Part shown: piece by piece, positions 27,109 through 36,853 of the stretch
Layout: the number at the start of each line of letters is the position of its first letter
Numbering within the stretch: the stretch's first letter is position 1
NCBI RefSeq assembly: GCF_018760365.1
Contig: NZ_JAHIAB010000004.1
Span: 124,001 to 188,000, forward strand
Source of the DNA: Pseudooceanicola endophyticus
GTDB taxonomy: Bacteria > Pseudomonadota > Alphaproteobacteria > Rhodobacterales > Rhodobacteraceae
Length of the DNA: 64,000 nucleotides
Direction: 5' to 3'
Notes under the pieces: generated by a model
Told to the model about the DNA's origin: nothing
What the model saw: the letters and a program-made list of their open reading frames with translations, nothing else
The model's database searches: none
Translations under genes and position numbers: made by a program

Positions 27109-27771
27109 GTGGTGGGGGCCAGGGGGCCAACACCCAATATCAGGTGGCGTGAGCGGTTGAGAGTACTACTAGCGGATGATCATGAACTTCTCAGGGACAC
27201 TCTGAACCTCTTCCTTGAGGGGGAGAAGGGCATCGAGACCCGTGCGGTCGCGACGCTGGATGATGCCCTCGTGCTGGCGGCCGAGCCGCCGGGGTTCAAC
27301 GTGGTCCTGCTGGATTACCAGATGCCGGGGATGAACGGCCTTGAGGGGCTGCGGCGGATGCTGGACCTGCCGGGGCCACATCGGGTCGCGATCATCTCGG
27401 GCGTGGCGAACCGCGAGGTCGCCGAGGAAGCGCTGGCCGCCGGTGCGGCGGGTTTCCTGCCGAAGTCGCTCTCGGCGCGCTCGCTGGTGAATGCCGTGCG
27501 GTTCATGGACATGGGCGAGCAGTACGCGCCGCTGGAATTCATGAAGGCGCAGGAGGATGTCTCTCTGCATCCGCTGGCGCAGAAACTCTCGCAACGCGAG
27601 CTTGAGGTGCTGCAGGGGCTGAGTGTCGGCAAGTCGAACAAGCAGATCGCCCGCGACCTCGACGTCAGCGAGCCGACGGTGAAACTGCACGTGAAGACGC
27701 TCTATCGCAAGATCGGGGCGGCAAACCGCACCCAGGCGGCGCTGATCGCCAAGGAGCAGGGCCTGTTCTAG
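27109..27771 (+). CDS. LuxR/NarL-family response regulator
   Basis: A transcription factor of 220 residues with an N-terminal receiver (phospho-Asp69 in VVLLDYQMPGMNG, Lys119 in FLPKS, acidic pair ADDH at 22-25) and a C-terminal NarL-type HTH (about 155-212, LSQRELEVLQGLSVGKSNKQ, then SEPTVKLHVKTLYRKI). The start is uncertain: GTG at 27109 has AAAGG 7 nt upstream, but a TTG at 27157 would begin directly at the receiver (MRVLLADDHE). Divergent from the hybrid kinase, whose Hpt domain could phosphorylate it. Confidence 0.93.
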   Translation: MVGARGPTPNIRWRERLRVLLADDHELLRDTLNLFLEGEKGIETRAVATLDDALVLAAEPPGFNVVLLDYQMPGMNGLEGLRRMLDLPGPHRVAIISGVANREVAEEALAAGAAGFLPKSLSARSLVNAVRFMDMGEQYAPLEFMKAQEDVSLHPLAQKLSQRELEVLQGLSVGKSNKQIARDLDVSEPTVKLHVKTLYRKIGAANRTQAALIAKEQGLF

Positions 27772-27783
27772 GCCTGCCGAGGC

Positions 27784-28728
27784 TCAGATCGGGGCGGAGA
27801 CGCGAAAGCCCAGATCGCCCCGGGTCGTTGCCGGTATCTCGGCGCCGCGATCATGGACATGGTAGCGGGCGTCATGGCTGAGGTGGCACAGGAAGGAGCC
27901 GCCGCGGATCACCTGGCGTTCCGCCCGTTCGGGGCCCTCCGGGTCGCGCAGCGGCTGGCGGCGCGGCTCGGGCCGGGGCGCATAGGGATCGCGGATCCAT
28001 TCCCAGACATTGCCGGTCATGTTGAAAAGCCCGTAGCCGTTCGGCGGATAGGCGGTGACCGGCGCCGTGCCGACATGGCCGTCGAGCCCGCTGTTGCGCA
28101 CCGGGAAGTCGCCCTGCCAGGTGTTCATCCGGTGCAGTCCGCCGGGCATCATCGGGTTGCCCCATGGAAAGGCGCGCCGCTTCAGCCCGCCGCGCGCGGC
28201 GAATTCCCACTCTGCCTCGGTGGGCAGGCGCAGCCCGGCCCAGCGGCAGTAGGCCAGCGCATCGGCATGGCTGACATGAGTCACCGGGTGGTCGTCGCCG
28301 CCCCCGGGCGGGGCGCCGGGGCCATGAGGGTCGCGCCAGCAGGCGCCGGCGACGCAGCGCCACCAGGGCTGGCGCGGCAGGAGGTGGCGATGCCGTTCGG
28401 GATGGGACAGGAACAGCTGGAAGACCAGGCTCCAGCCGCGGGTCTCGGCGGTGGTGCGATGGCCGGTTGCGGCGACGAACCGGGCGAATTCGGCCCGGGT
28501 CACGGCGGTGGCGGAGATCCGGAAGGGAGACAGGCGGACCCGTTGCAGCGGCGCGTCGGTGGCCCCGCCCTGCGCCGTGACGGCGGCGCCCATGTCGAAG
28601 CTTCCGCCCCGCAGGGCAACCAGTGCCGCCCGAAGCTCGGCCCGCTCGCGCTGGCTGGCGAGGGGCTCTGCATCAAGGCAGGACGGCGGGGCAGCCGGGT
28701 CCGGAGGCGGGGCATCGTCCATGGGCAT
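27784..28728 (-). CDS. Formylglycine-generating-enzyme-like (SUMF1 fold) protein
   Basis: The 314-residue sequence has the FGE-sulfatase fold: GGSFDMG at the start of the domain, [39 protein letters not shown] and [16 protein letters not shown] near the end. In true aerobic FGEs the last motif has two cysteines five residues apart that bind copper; here only the first is present (Cys281) and the second position is Asp286. Formylglycine production is therefore doubtful, and no sulfatase gene is nearby. It may act on another substrate or be a structural SUMF1 protein. The start at 28728 is tentative; the RBS is weak. Confidence 0.85.
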   Translation of the reverse strand: MPMDDAPPPDPAAPPSCLDAEPLASQRERAELRAALVALRGGSFDMGAAVTAQGGATDAPLQRVRLSPFRISATAVTRAEFARFVAATGHRTTAETRGWSLVFQLFLSHPERHRHLLPRQPWWRCVAGACWRDPHGPGAPPGGGDDHPVTHVSHADALAYCRWAGLRLPTEAEWEFAARGGLKRRAFPWGNPMMPGGLHRMNTWQGDFPVRNSGLDGHVGTAPVTAYPPNGYGLFNMTGNVWEWIRDPYAPRPEPRRQPLRDPEGPERAERQVIRGGSFLCHLSHDARYHVHDRGAEIPATTRGDLGFRVSAPI

Positions 28729-28830
28729 TCCGATCAAGAGATGCCGCAAGGGTAGCATGGGCCCGGCAGGCCCGGAAGGCGCGCCCGGGAACTTGGCCGG
28801 GGGTGTGGGATTTCGGCCCTGCCGGATGCC

Positions 28831-29505
28831 CTATCGTTCGGCCTCGAGGCTGCGCAGCGCCTCCTCGGGCGGCAGGTCGGGGCGGGGACGGGCCAGCAGC
28901 TCTGCGGCGTCCTGGCGGGACAGGCCGGCCAGGCACAAAAGCCGCAGCGTGGCGGCGGGCAGGCTCTCGGGGGCGGCCCCGGCGCGCAGCGCCGAAAGCG
29001 CCACGCCGACGATGGCATGGGTGGTCATCTGCCAGCTCAGCCGGGCATCGCCGGACCAGAACCGGCCCCGCGCCCCGCCGCGCTTCAGCAGGTCGATGGC
29101 GAAGGGGCCGATCCGCTGCGCCATGGCATCGGCGACGATCCCCGACCGCTCCAGCAGCTGGCGCCAGCGCGGGTCGGAGATGGCGGTTTCCAGCACGCAG
29201 GCCAGCATCATCGCGTAGACCTGTGCCGGGTCGTCGATCTCCTCTCCGGCCTGTTCGACACGCAGCGCCAGATCCTGCATGATCTCCTCCAGCACGGCGA
29301 CCGCCAGCTCGTCCTTGGAGCGGAAGTAGTTGTAGACGGTCCCGGCGCCCATGTCGGCGCGGTCGGCGATCTCCAGCATGGTCGCGGCGTCGATTCCCTT
29401 TTCGGACATGACATCGCTGGCGGCACGAATCAGGGCGGCACGATTGCGCTTCTGGCGGCGCGCGACACGGCCCTCGCGCGTGGGGTCTGCCTTGTCTTCT
29501 GTCAT
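28831..29505 (-). CDS. TetR-family transcriptional regulator
   Basis: A repressor-type regulator of 224 residues. The N-terminal HTH (about 20-66) reads RAALIRAASDVMSEKGIDAA followed by MGAGTVYNYFRSKDEL, a typical TetR DNA-recognition segment; the rest is the helical ligand domain. A perfect inverted repeat CCTGAA-N5-TTCAGG lies 20-36 nt upstream of its start and is a likely auto-operator. The ligand and targets are unknown. The 414-nt gap to the ABC importer suggests possible control of that operon too. Confidence 0.93.
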   Translation of the reverse strand: MTEDKADPTREGRVARRQKRNRAALIRAASDVMSEKGIDAATMLEIADRADMGAGTVYNYFRSKDELAVAVLEEIMQDLALRVEQAGEEIDDPAQVYAMMLACVLETAISDPRWRQLLERSGIVADAMAQRIGPFAIDLLKRGGARGRFWSGDARLSWQMTTHAIVGVALSALRAGAAPESLPAATLRLLCLAGLSRQDAAELLARPRPDLPPEEALRSLEAER

Positions 29506-29525
29506 GAAAAACTCATCCCTTCATA

Positions 29526-29542
29526 CCTGAACGCTATTCAGG
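29526..29542. promoter_or_regulatory. Candidate TetR operator, inverted repeat CCTGAA-N5-TTCAGG
   Basis: A perfect 6-bp half-site pair (29526-29531 and 29537-29542) placed 20 nt before the TetR start, a normal location for auto-repression. The assignment is inference from position and symmetry. Confidence 0.6.
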
Positions 29543-29919
29543 CCCGAGCACACCCGCAAGTGAATTGGCGGAAAGCGACCAGTTTCACGATCCTTGCGAA
29601 CTGGCCCGCAGCCCGGCGCTTAACGGCTGAGCAGCGATCCCGTAGCAACATGGCTTGGGGAATTTAAGTGAAAAAATGGGGTTTCCATCTGAATGCTGGG
29701 ATGTGAAGCTACGTCAACAATGATCAAAATCTGATCACGAACCCAGTTCATCGGTGACAGATTGCGACTGTAGGCCATCATATGATTGGCTTCCGCTCGT
29801 GAATGCGCAGGCTGAGACGCGAACGAGACGGGCTGAGGCGCCGTAGACGGGCGCCCTGCCGACAAGCCTAACGCGGGGACAACTTTCCGCGAAGAAAAAA
29901 CGAAAACGGGGAGCCGGAA
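29543..29919. promoter_or_regulatory. Upstream region of the ABC importer with paired TGATCA sites
   Basis: A 377-nt gap of lower GC than the genes around it. TGATCA occurs at 29721-29726 and again at 29732-29737, 11 bp centre to centre, about one helical turn, within an AT-rich stretch, so a dimeric regulator could bind there. No ORF is convincing; the importer RBS (GGGGAG) is at its end. Confidence 0.45.
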
Positions 29920-31023
<1,104 letters not shown>

Positions 31024-31141
31024 TCGCCTTTGCTGCGCGCGGCGCCCCGGACAGGCGCGGCGCGCGGCCCAGAGATCCTGAACGTTCCGCCCGTAACGCG
31101 GGATCCTATCACCAAGCAACCGGGCGCAAAGGGAGTATGAC

Positions 31142-32224
31142 ATGCAACTGACCAAAACGCTGCTCGCAGGGACGGCGCTTGCGCTGCTTGCGGGAGGAGC
31201 CAGCGCCATGGACCTGACCTTCGTGTCCTGGGGTGGTGCTTACCAGAACTCGCAGCTGAAGGCCTATGTTGAGCCCTACGTGAAAGAGCATCCCGATGTC
31301 TCCGTCACCTGGGATGAATCCTCGGCCGAGGCCGTCGCCAAGCTGCGCGCCATGAACGAAGCCGGCAACATCACCTGGGACCTGGTGGACGTGGTCGCCG
31401 CGGACGCCATCCGCCTGTGCGACGAAGGCCTGGCGATGGAATACGATCCCGACGAACTGCTGGCGCCGGCGCCCGATGGCACCCCGGCCTCGGAAGACTT
31501 CGGCGACATGATCGTGTCCGACTGCTTCATCCCGCAGATCGTCTACTCGACCGCCGTGGGCTACCGCACCGACATGGTTCCGGAAGGCGAAGATCCGCCC
31601 TCCTCGATCTGCGACCTGTTCGACCTGCAGAAGTACCCGGGCAAGCGCGCGCTTGAGAAGCGTCCGATCAACAACATGGAATGGGCGCTCTACTGCGACG
31701 GCGTTGCCAAGGATGACATCTACGACGTCCTGGCCACCGACGAGGGGCAGGAACGTGCACTCAAGAAGCTCGACACCATCAAGAGCGATGTCGTCTGGTG
31801 GAACGCCGGCGCCGACACGCCGCAGCTGCTGGCCGATGGCGAAGTCTTCATGGGCTCCACCTACAACGGTCGCCTCTACTCGGTGATCGAGGATCAGCAT
31901 CAGCCCGTGGGTATGCTGTGGGACATGCAGGTCTTCGACCTTGACGGCTGGATCATTCCCGCCGGCCTGCCCGAGGATCGCCTGAAGGCCGTCGAGGACT
32001 TCCTGAAGTTCGGCACCGACACCCAGCGTCTGGCCGACCAGGCCAAGTACATCTCCTACGGTCCGGCCCGCAAATCCTCCGCGCCGCTGGTTCCGGAGAA
32101 CATGAAGCAGCACATGCCGACCGATCCGGAAAACGCCAAGAATACCCTGCTCTACAACTACGAGTTCTGGGCGGACTACCGCGACGACATCGACGCGAAG
32201 TTCCAGGCCTGGCTGGCCAAGTGA
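31142..32224 (+). CDS. potD: ABC transporter substrate-binding protein (PotD-like)
   Basis: A periplasmic binding protein of 360 residues. The signal peptide MQLTKTLLAGTALALLAGGA ends in ASA before MDLTFVSWGGAYQ, the family N-terminus. The body matches spermidine/putrescine-type proteins (GTPASEDFGDM, YSTAVGYRTDM, ALEKRPINNMEWAL). The RBS GGGAG is 8 nt upstream. The 118-nt gap to the ATPase gene holds no terminator that I see. Related alphaproteobacterial proteins bind polyamines or other small amines, so the exact ligand remains open. Confidence 0.9.
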   Translation: MQLTKTLLAGTALALLAGGASAMDLTFVSWGGAYQNSQLKAYVEPYVKEHPDVSVTWDESSAEAVAKLRAMNEAGNITWDLVDVVAADAIRLCDEGLAMEYDPDELLAPAPDGTPASEDFGDMIVSDCFIPQIVYSTAVGYRTDMVPEGEDPPSSICDLFDLQKYPGKRALEKRPINNMEWALYCDGVAKDDIYDVLATDEGQERALKKLDTIKSDVVWWNAGADTPQLLADGEVFMGSTYNGRLYSVIEDQHQPVGMLWDMQVFDLDGWIIPAGLPEDRLKAVEDFLKFGTDTQRLADQAKYISYGPARKSSAPLVPENMKQHMPTDPENAKNTLLYNYEFWADYRDDIDAKFQAWLAK

Positions 32225-32343
32225 TCCGGTCCTGACCGGCTGACACGGGGGCGGGCCGATCTCTTGGCCCGCCCCGCCAATAGGGGAGGCTTCCGCGCCA
32301 TGACGGAAGTCCATGACAACAGACAAGAACCGACAGGGACGAT

Positions 32344-34041
32344 ATGACCGACACGACCCAGAACGGTCCGATGGGCGGCACCCCGCCCGAGGAGAAGGCC
32401 AGTGGCCCGATGCTGGCGGCCGACGGCCGGCCGCTCAAGCGCAGCCTCAACCGGGCGCTGCGGCGCCAGAAGTTGCGGGCGCTGGCGCTGATCGCGCCGC
32501 TGCTGATCTTCGTCCTCGTGACCTTCATCGCGCCGATCGCGGACATGCTGTTCCGCTCGGTCGAGAACGACATCGTCTCGAACACGCTGCCCAGCACCAC
32601 CGCGGAGCTGAAAAGCTGGGACCACACCACCGGACAGCCGCCCTCCGAGGCGGTGTTCGAGGATTTCTACTTCGACATGTTCGCGGCCTCCGAGGCCAAG
32701 CAGCATACCCGCCTGGGCACCCGGCTGAACTACGAGGACACCGGCGTTTCCTCGATGTTCCGCTCTTCCGGGCGCAAGCTGGACGATCTGGGCAAGGATT
32801 ACCTCAAGGCGCTGAAGAAGATCGACAAACGCTGGGATGACGGGGCCTTCGTCTACAGCCTGATGCAGGGCCAGGGTACGCCCGACACCGCCGTCGTCGA
32901 TCACAGCCGCACCGCGATCCACAAGTTGACCGGCGCCGAAACCGCCGGCGACCTGGGCTTTGCCCCCTCCGAGGCGGTGGCCAAGCTGCTGCCGGACATG
33001 ACCCGCGCCTATACCGATTTCGCGGTCTATACCGGGCTGGTCGACGGCAAGGATGTCGCCAAGGAAGACCCCTGGGAATCCGTCTACGTGGGCCTGGTGC
33101 TGGACCTTCAGAAGGCCGACGTGTCGGGCTATGATGGCCCCGGCGCCGACCTGCTGAAGACCACCAAGGCCGATCTGGGGCAGATCCCGGTGGAAAGCCT
33201 GAAGGACTTCTTCGCCAAGATGGACAAGAAGTGGATCGACCCGGACATCTGGGCGACGATCCAGACCTACAGCCCCAAGTACACCTCGGGCTACTTCCTG
33301 AACGCCATCGACCTGCAGCTGACCCCTGACGGGATCAAGCAGCGCGACGAGGACCAGCAGATCTACATCATGCTGTTCAAGCGCACGCTGTTCATGTCGC
33401 TGGTGATCACCTTCTCCTGCATCGTGCTGGGCTATCCGGTGGCCTGGCTGCTGGCGAACCTGCCGGCCGCCAAGGCCAACCTGCTGATGATCCTGGTGCT
33501 GTTGCCGTTCTGGACCTCGCTTCTGGTGCGGACATCGGCCTGGAAGATCATGTTGCAGCAGCAGGGCGTCATCAACGACGTGCTGGTCTGGCTGGGGATG
33601 GTCGATGACGGGCATCGCCTGGTGATGATCAACAACCAGTTCGGTACCATCGTGGCCATGACCCACATCCTGCTGCCTTTCATGATCCTGCCGCTCTATT
33701 CGGTGATGCAGGGCATCCCGCCCAGCTACCTGCGCGCGGCGAAATCGCTGGGGGCCACCAACTGGACGGCGTTCTGGCGGGTCTACTTCCCGCAGTCGGT
33801 GCCGGGCATCGGGGCGGGCTCGATCCTCGTGTTCATCCTGGCCATCGGCTACTACATCACGCCGGAAATCGTCGGCGGCACCACCGGCACCTTCATTTCG
33901 AACCGGATCGCCTATCACATCTCGAGTTCGCTGAACTGGGGGCTGGGCGCGGCTTTGGGGGCCATCCTGCTGGTCATCGTGCTGCTGCTCTACTGGGCCT
34001 ACGACCGCATCGTCGGCATCGACAACGTGAAGCTGGGCTGA
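32344..34041 (+). CDS. potB: ABC transporter permease (PotB-like) with a large periplasmic insertion
   Basis: The inner-membrane permease, but with 565 residues instead of the usual 280-310. A first helix (about 46-66) is followed by some 270 charged, non-membrane residues (about 70-342) before the standard core begins at LFKRTLFMSLVITFSCIVLG. The EAA loop (AAKSLGATNWTAFWRVYFPQ) near residue 465 is intact. The insertion starts right after helix 1, so it must be periplasmic, where it could contact the binding protein. It has no Cys and no recognised domain. The gene is 120 nt after potD and 10 nt before the next permease. Confidence 0.9.
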   Translation: MTDTTQNGPMGGTPPEEKASGPMLAADGRPLKRSLNRALRRQKLRALALIAPLLIFVLVTFIAPIADMLFRSVENDIVSNTLPSTTAELKSWDHTTGQPPSEAVFEDFYFDMFAASEAKQHTRLGTRLNYEDTGVSSMFRSSGRKLDDLGKDYLKALKKIDKRWDDGAFVYSLMQGQGTPDTAVVDHSRTAIHKLTGAETAGDLGFAPSEAVAKLLPDMTRAYTDFAVYTGLVDGKDVAKEDPWESVYVGLVLDLQKADVSGYDGPGADLLKTTKADLGQIPVESLKDFFAKMDKKWIDPDIWATIQTYSPKYTSGYFLNAIDLQLTPDGIKQRDEDQQIYIMLFKRTLFMSLVITFSCIVLGYPVAWLLANLPAAKANLLMILVLLPFWTSLLVRTSAWKIMLQQQGVINDVLVWLGMVDDGHRLVMINNQFGTIVAMTHILLPFMILPLYSVMQGIPPSYLRAAKSLGATNWTAFWRVYFPQSVPGIGAGSILVFILAIGYYITPEIVGGTTGTFISNRIAYHISSSLNWGLGAALGAILLVIVLLLYWAYDRIVGIDNVKLG

Positions 34042-34051
34042 GGAGGGCATC

Positions 34052-35230
34052 ATGGCCGTTACCATCGCAAAACCGACCTCTGCCACCTTCGCCGCCGGCT
34101 GCGCGGCCGGGTTCGGCGCCTTCTTCGGGCTGTTCATCGGCACCGCCTCTGGCTCGGGCCCGCTGGGCGTGATCGCGGGCGCCGTGCTGATGTTCGTGCT
34201 CAGCTTCCTGGCGGTGCAGACCATGCGCGGCCAGGAGAAGACCGCCAAATGGGCCTTCCTGGTTCTGTTCACCGTGGCGGGGGCGCTGTTCAGCGGCATC
34301 CCCGGCGCGGTGCTGGGGCTGCTGTTCGGCTACTTCTTCGGGCATGTCACCTTCTGGCTGGCCTCGGGGCGCTACCGCACGGCGCTGCCGCCCTACCTGA
34401 CCCCCGGCCAGGTGCTGTGGCACTATGCCTTCCGCACCATCGTCGGTGCCATCCTGGTGTTCCTGATCACCCCGATCCTGGTGGTCATCCCGCTGTCCTT
34501 CAACGCCGAGAACTTCTTCACCTTCACGCCCGCCATGCTGCATTTCGATCCGGCGGGCTATTCTCTGAAGCACTACCGCGACTTCTTCACCAGCTCCGAC
34601 TGGCAGGGGGCGCTGTGGAACTCGGTGCGGATCGCGCCGGTGGCGACGATCCTGGCGGTGGGCTTCGGCACGCTGGCGGCGATCGGCCTGTCGCAGCCGC
34701 ATGTGCCGTTCCGCCAGTGGATCATGGCGATCCTGATCTCTCCGATGATCGTGCCGCTGATCATCTCGGCGGCGGGGATGTATTTCTTCTACTCGCGCAT
34801 CGGGCTGCAGGGGACCTACTGGGGCGTCGTGCTGGCCCATGCGGCGCTTGGCATTCCCTTCGTGATCATCACCGTGACGGCGACGCTGGTGGGCTTCGAC
34901 CGCAGCCTGGTGCGGGCGGCGGCGAACATGGGGGCAAACCCGGTCACCACCTTCTTCAAGGTGCAGATGCCGCTGATCCTGCCCGGCGTGATCTCGGGGG
35001 CGCTGTTCGCCTTCATCACCTCGTTCGACGAGGTGGTGGTGGTGCTGTTCGTGGGCAGTGCGGGCCAGAAGACGCTGCCCTGGCAGATGTTCACAGGGCT
35101 GCGCGAGCAGATCTCTCCGACGATCCTGGCGGTGGCGACGATCCTGGTGGCGATCTCGATCCTGCTGCTGACCACGGTAGAGCTGCTGCGCCGGCGCAGC
35201 GAGAAGCTGCGGGGCATGTCGCCGAGCTGA
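34052..35230 (+). CDS. potC: ABC transporter permease (PotC-like) with an extra N-terminal membrane block
   Basis: The second permease has 392 residues, about 110 more than usual. Residues 1-105 add three or four Gly/Ala-rich helices (AAGCAAGFGAFFGLFIG, LGVIAGAVLMFVLSFLA, ALFSGIPGAVLGLLFGYFFG). The normal core begins near residue 128 (RTIVGAILVFLITPILVVIP) and contains the EAA loop AAANMGANPVTTFFKVQMPL. The RBS GAGGAGGG lies 5 nt before the ATG. It ends the operon; a GC-rich hairpin (part of repeat copy 6) follows 23 nt after the stop. Confidence 0.9.
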   Translation: MAVTIAKPTSATFAAGCAAGFGAFFGLFIGTASGSGPLGVIAGAVLMFVLSFLAVQTMRGQEKTAKWAFLVLFTVAGALFSGIPGAVLGLLFGYFFGHVTFWLASGRYRTALPPYLTPGQVLWHYAFRTIVGAILVFLITPILVVIPLSFNAENFFTFTPAMLHFDPAGYSLKHYRDFFTSSDWQGALWNSVRIAPVATILAVGFGTLAAIGLSQPHVPFRQWIMAILISPMIVPLIISAAGMYFFYSRIGLQGTYWGVVLAHAALGIPFVIITVTATLVGFDRSLVRAAANMGANPVTTFFKVQMPLILPGVISGALFAFITSFDEVVVVLFVGSAGQKTLPWQMFTGLREQISPTILAVATILVAISILLLTTVELLRRRSEKLRGMSPS

Positions 35231-35253
35231 GGGGCGACGCCTTCGGGAAAAGG

Positions 35254-35331
35254 GAAGGGGGGCCGTCGGCCCCCCTTCTTGCGTCTGGCGACGCAATTCA
35301 TCCCCCCGAAGGTATTTGGAACAAGAAAATG
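35254..35331 (+). repeat. 3'-UTR repeat unit, copy 6 (tail type 1), doubling as operon terminator
   Basis: Hairpin A is an 11-bp stem GAAGGGGGGCC / GGCCCCCCTTC (35254-35278) followed by TT; hairpin B is TTGCGTC-TGGC-GACGCAA (35279-35296); the tail CCCCCCGAAGGTATTTGGAA runs to AAAATG at 35331. It separates the importer operon from converging pxpA. Confidence 0.85.
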
Positions 35332-35333
35332 GC

Positions 35334-36095
35334 TCAGGCGAAGGCGGTGAGGGAGATGCCGGCGGCGGTGAGGTGCGCGCGCAGGTCCCGGGCCATGGCG
35401 ACGGCGGTCGTGCTGTCGCCATGCACGCAGATCGAGCGGGCGGCCAGGGGAACGGGATCGCCGCCCACCGTGGGCATCAGGCCGGTGTCGAGGAACTGCA
35501 GGATGCGTGCGGCGGCTTCGGCCGGGTCGTGGATCATCGCGCCCGGGGTGCCCCGGGGCACGAGGAGACCTTCGGGCGTGTAGCCGCGGTCGGCGAAGAT
35601 TTCCGAGAAGGTGGGGATGCCGGCGGCGCGGCCCGCGCTTTCCAGCTCCGTTCCCGAGACCGCGAGCAGCGCCAGGTTGCCGGGCTGGGCGCGGATGGCG
35701 GCGGCGATGGCATCGGCGGCGGGGCGATTGACGCAGGCGAAGTTGTTGAGCGCGCCATGGGGTTTCACGTAGCTGACCCGGGCGCCCGCCAGGGCGGCGA
35801 TGCCGCCGAGCGTGCCGATCTGCGCCGCCGTCATGGCGGTGATCTGCGCCGGCGTCATCGGGATCACCCGGCGCCCGAAGCCCAGCGGATCGGCATAGCC
35901 CGGGTGGGCCCCGATGCTGACGCCCTTTTCGACGCAGAGCCGGAGGCTGGCCAGCATCGTGTCGGGATCGCTGGCGTGGCCGCCGCAGGCGATATTGGCG
36001 GAATTGACGATATCCAGCATCGCGGCGTCGTCGCCCATGGCCCAGGGGCCGTAGGCCTCGCCCAGGTCGGAGTTGAGATCGATGGTCTTGGTCAT
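35334..36095 (-). CDS. pxpA: 5-oxoprolinase subunit A (LamB/YcsF family)
   Basis: A component of the ATP-dependent 5-oxoprolinase PxpABC. The start at 36095 (MTKTIDLNSDLGEAYGPWAM) gives 253 residues and has AAGGGGG upstream. The family markers ANIACGGHASDPDTM, GAHPGYAD, YVKPHGALNN and CVHGDS are all present. The partner genes pxpB and pxpC are not beside it in this window, which is unusual because they often form an operon. A longer in-frame reading to 36296 has no homology and is not used. Confidence 0.93.
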   Translation of the reverse strand: MTKTIDLNSDLGEAYGPWAMGDDAAMLDIVNSANIACGGHASDPDTMLASLRLCVEKGVSIGAHPGYADPLGFGRRVIPMTPAQITAMTAAQIGTLGGIAALAGARVSYVKPHGALNNFACVNRPAADAIAAAIRAQPGNLALLAVSGTELESAGRAAGIPTFSEIFADRGYTPEGLLVPRGTPGAMIHDPAEAAARILQFLDTGLMPTVGGDPVPLAARSICVHGDSTTAVAMARDLRAHLTAAGISLTAFA

Positions 36096-36151
36096 GCAGG
36101 CCCCCTTTTCGCCGCAGGATCCGTGGGCGGGGCCGGGATGGCAAGCCCCCC

Positions 36152-36853
36152 TCAGAGCATCCGGATCACGTCCTTGCCGACCGAAAGCACATAGCCGCGC
36201 CGGGCGATGTTCTTGACCAGCAGCTCCGAGACGATCTGGTTGCCCAGCGTGTCGCGCAGCCGCTTGATACGGGTGGCGCCGGCAGCTTCCTCGCAATCGG
36301 TTTCGGCCTTGCCGGAGATCACGGATTCGATCTGCGCGCCCGAGAGGACCTCATCGTCCAGCCGGGCCTCGGCCAGCACGGACAGGGTTTCCAGCGCCGC
36401 ATCGGTCAGCTTGAAGCCGAGGTTGTTGAGATAGACGGTCTTTTCCTCGCGCGAGATCATCAGGGAATTCACCTCGATCCCGGCGCGTTCGATCTGCGCC
36501 ATGCGCCGGTTCAGCATCACCAGCATGACAATCGCGCCGAGGGCGGCCAGCAGCAGCGCCGCCGAGAACACCAGCAGCACGAAGATCACGATCCGGTAGG
36601 AGCTGAGGGTTTCCGAAAACGCCGTTCCCGAGAGCGCAAGGATGTTCAGCAGCTTGACCTCGGCCTGGGTGGTCAGGTCGTTGTCGACGAAGATCTGCTC
36701 GACCTGGGCATTGAAGGCGCCGGCATCGGGCAGGTTCAGGAACAGGAAGACCGCGGCCAGCGCCAGGATCCCGACCACGGCGGCCAGGCCGATGGCCACC
36801 GCCCGGGTGCCCGAGCGGCGCAGGTCAGAAGCGAAGATAATAGGGTCCGGCAT
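36152..36853 (-). CDS. Membrane-anchored winged-helix (OmpR-type) regulator
   Basis: A 233-residue protein with a helical hairpin in the membrane and a DNA-binding domain behind it. Helix 1 spans about 17-40, a periplasmic loop of about 47 residues follows, and helix 2 spans about 88-114. Residues 115-135 continue in the cytoplasm, and 136-226 match the OmpR/PhoB winged helix (LGFKLTDAALETLSVLAEAR, then RIKRLRDTLGNQ, ending ARRGYVLS). The order is the reverse of ToxR, which has its DNA-binding domain first. Expected to sense something in the envelope and act on DNA while attached. The start at 36853 has AGGAAAG upstream and lies inside the upstream gene (29-bp overlap), suggesting coupling. 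Confidence 0.82.
   Translation of the reverse strand: MPDPIIFASDLRRSGTRAVAIGLAAVVGILALAAVFLFLNLPDAGAFNAQVEQIFVDNDLTTQAEVKLLNILALSGTAFSETLSSYRIVIFVLLVFSAALLLAALGAIVMLVMLNRRMAQIERAGIEVNSLMISREEKTVYLNNLGFKLTDAALETLSVLAEARLDDEVLSGAQIESVISGKAETDCEEAAGATRIKRLRDTLGNQIVSELLVKNIARRGYVLSVGKDVIRML

Noticed and set aside
26831-27160. A possible small gene between the kinase and the response regulator
   Set aside because: It has no RBS, no codon preference and overlaps the regulator start; the space is better read as a promoter region.
35334-36296. A 67-residue N-terminal extension of PxpA
   Set aside because: The extension has no family similarity, while MTKTIDLNSDLGEA at 36095 with its RBS is the normal start.
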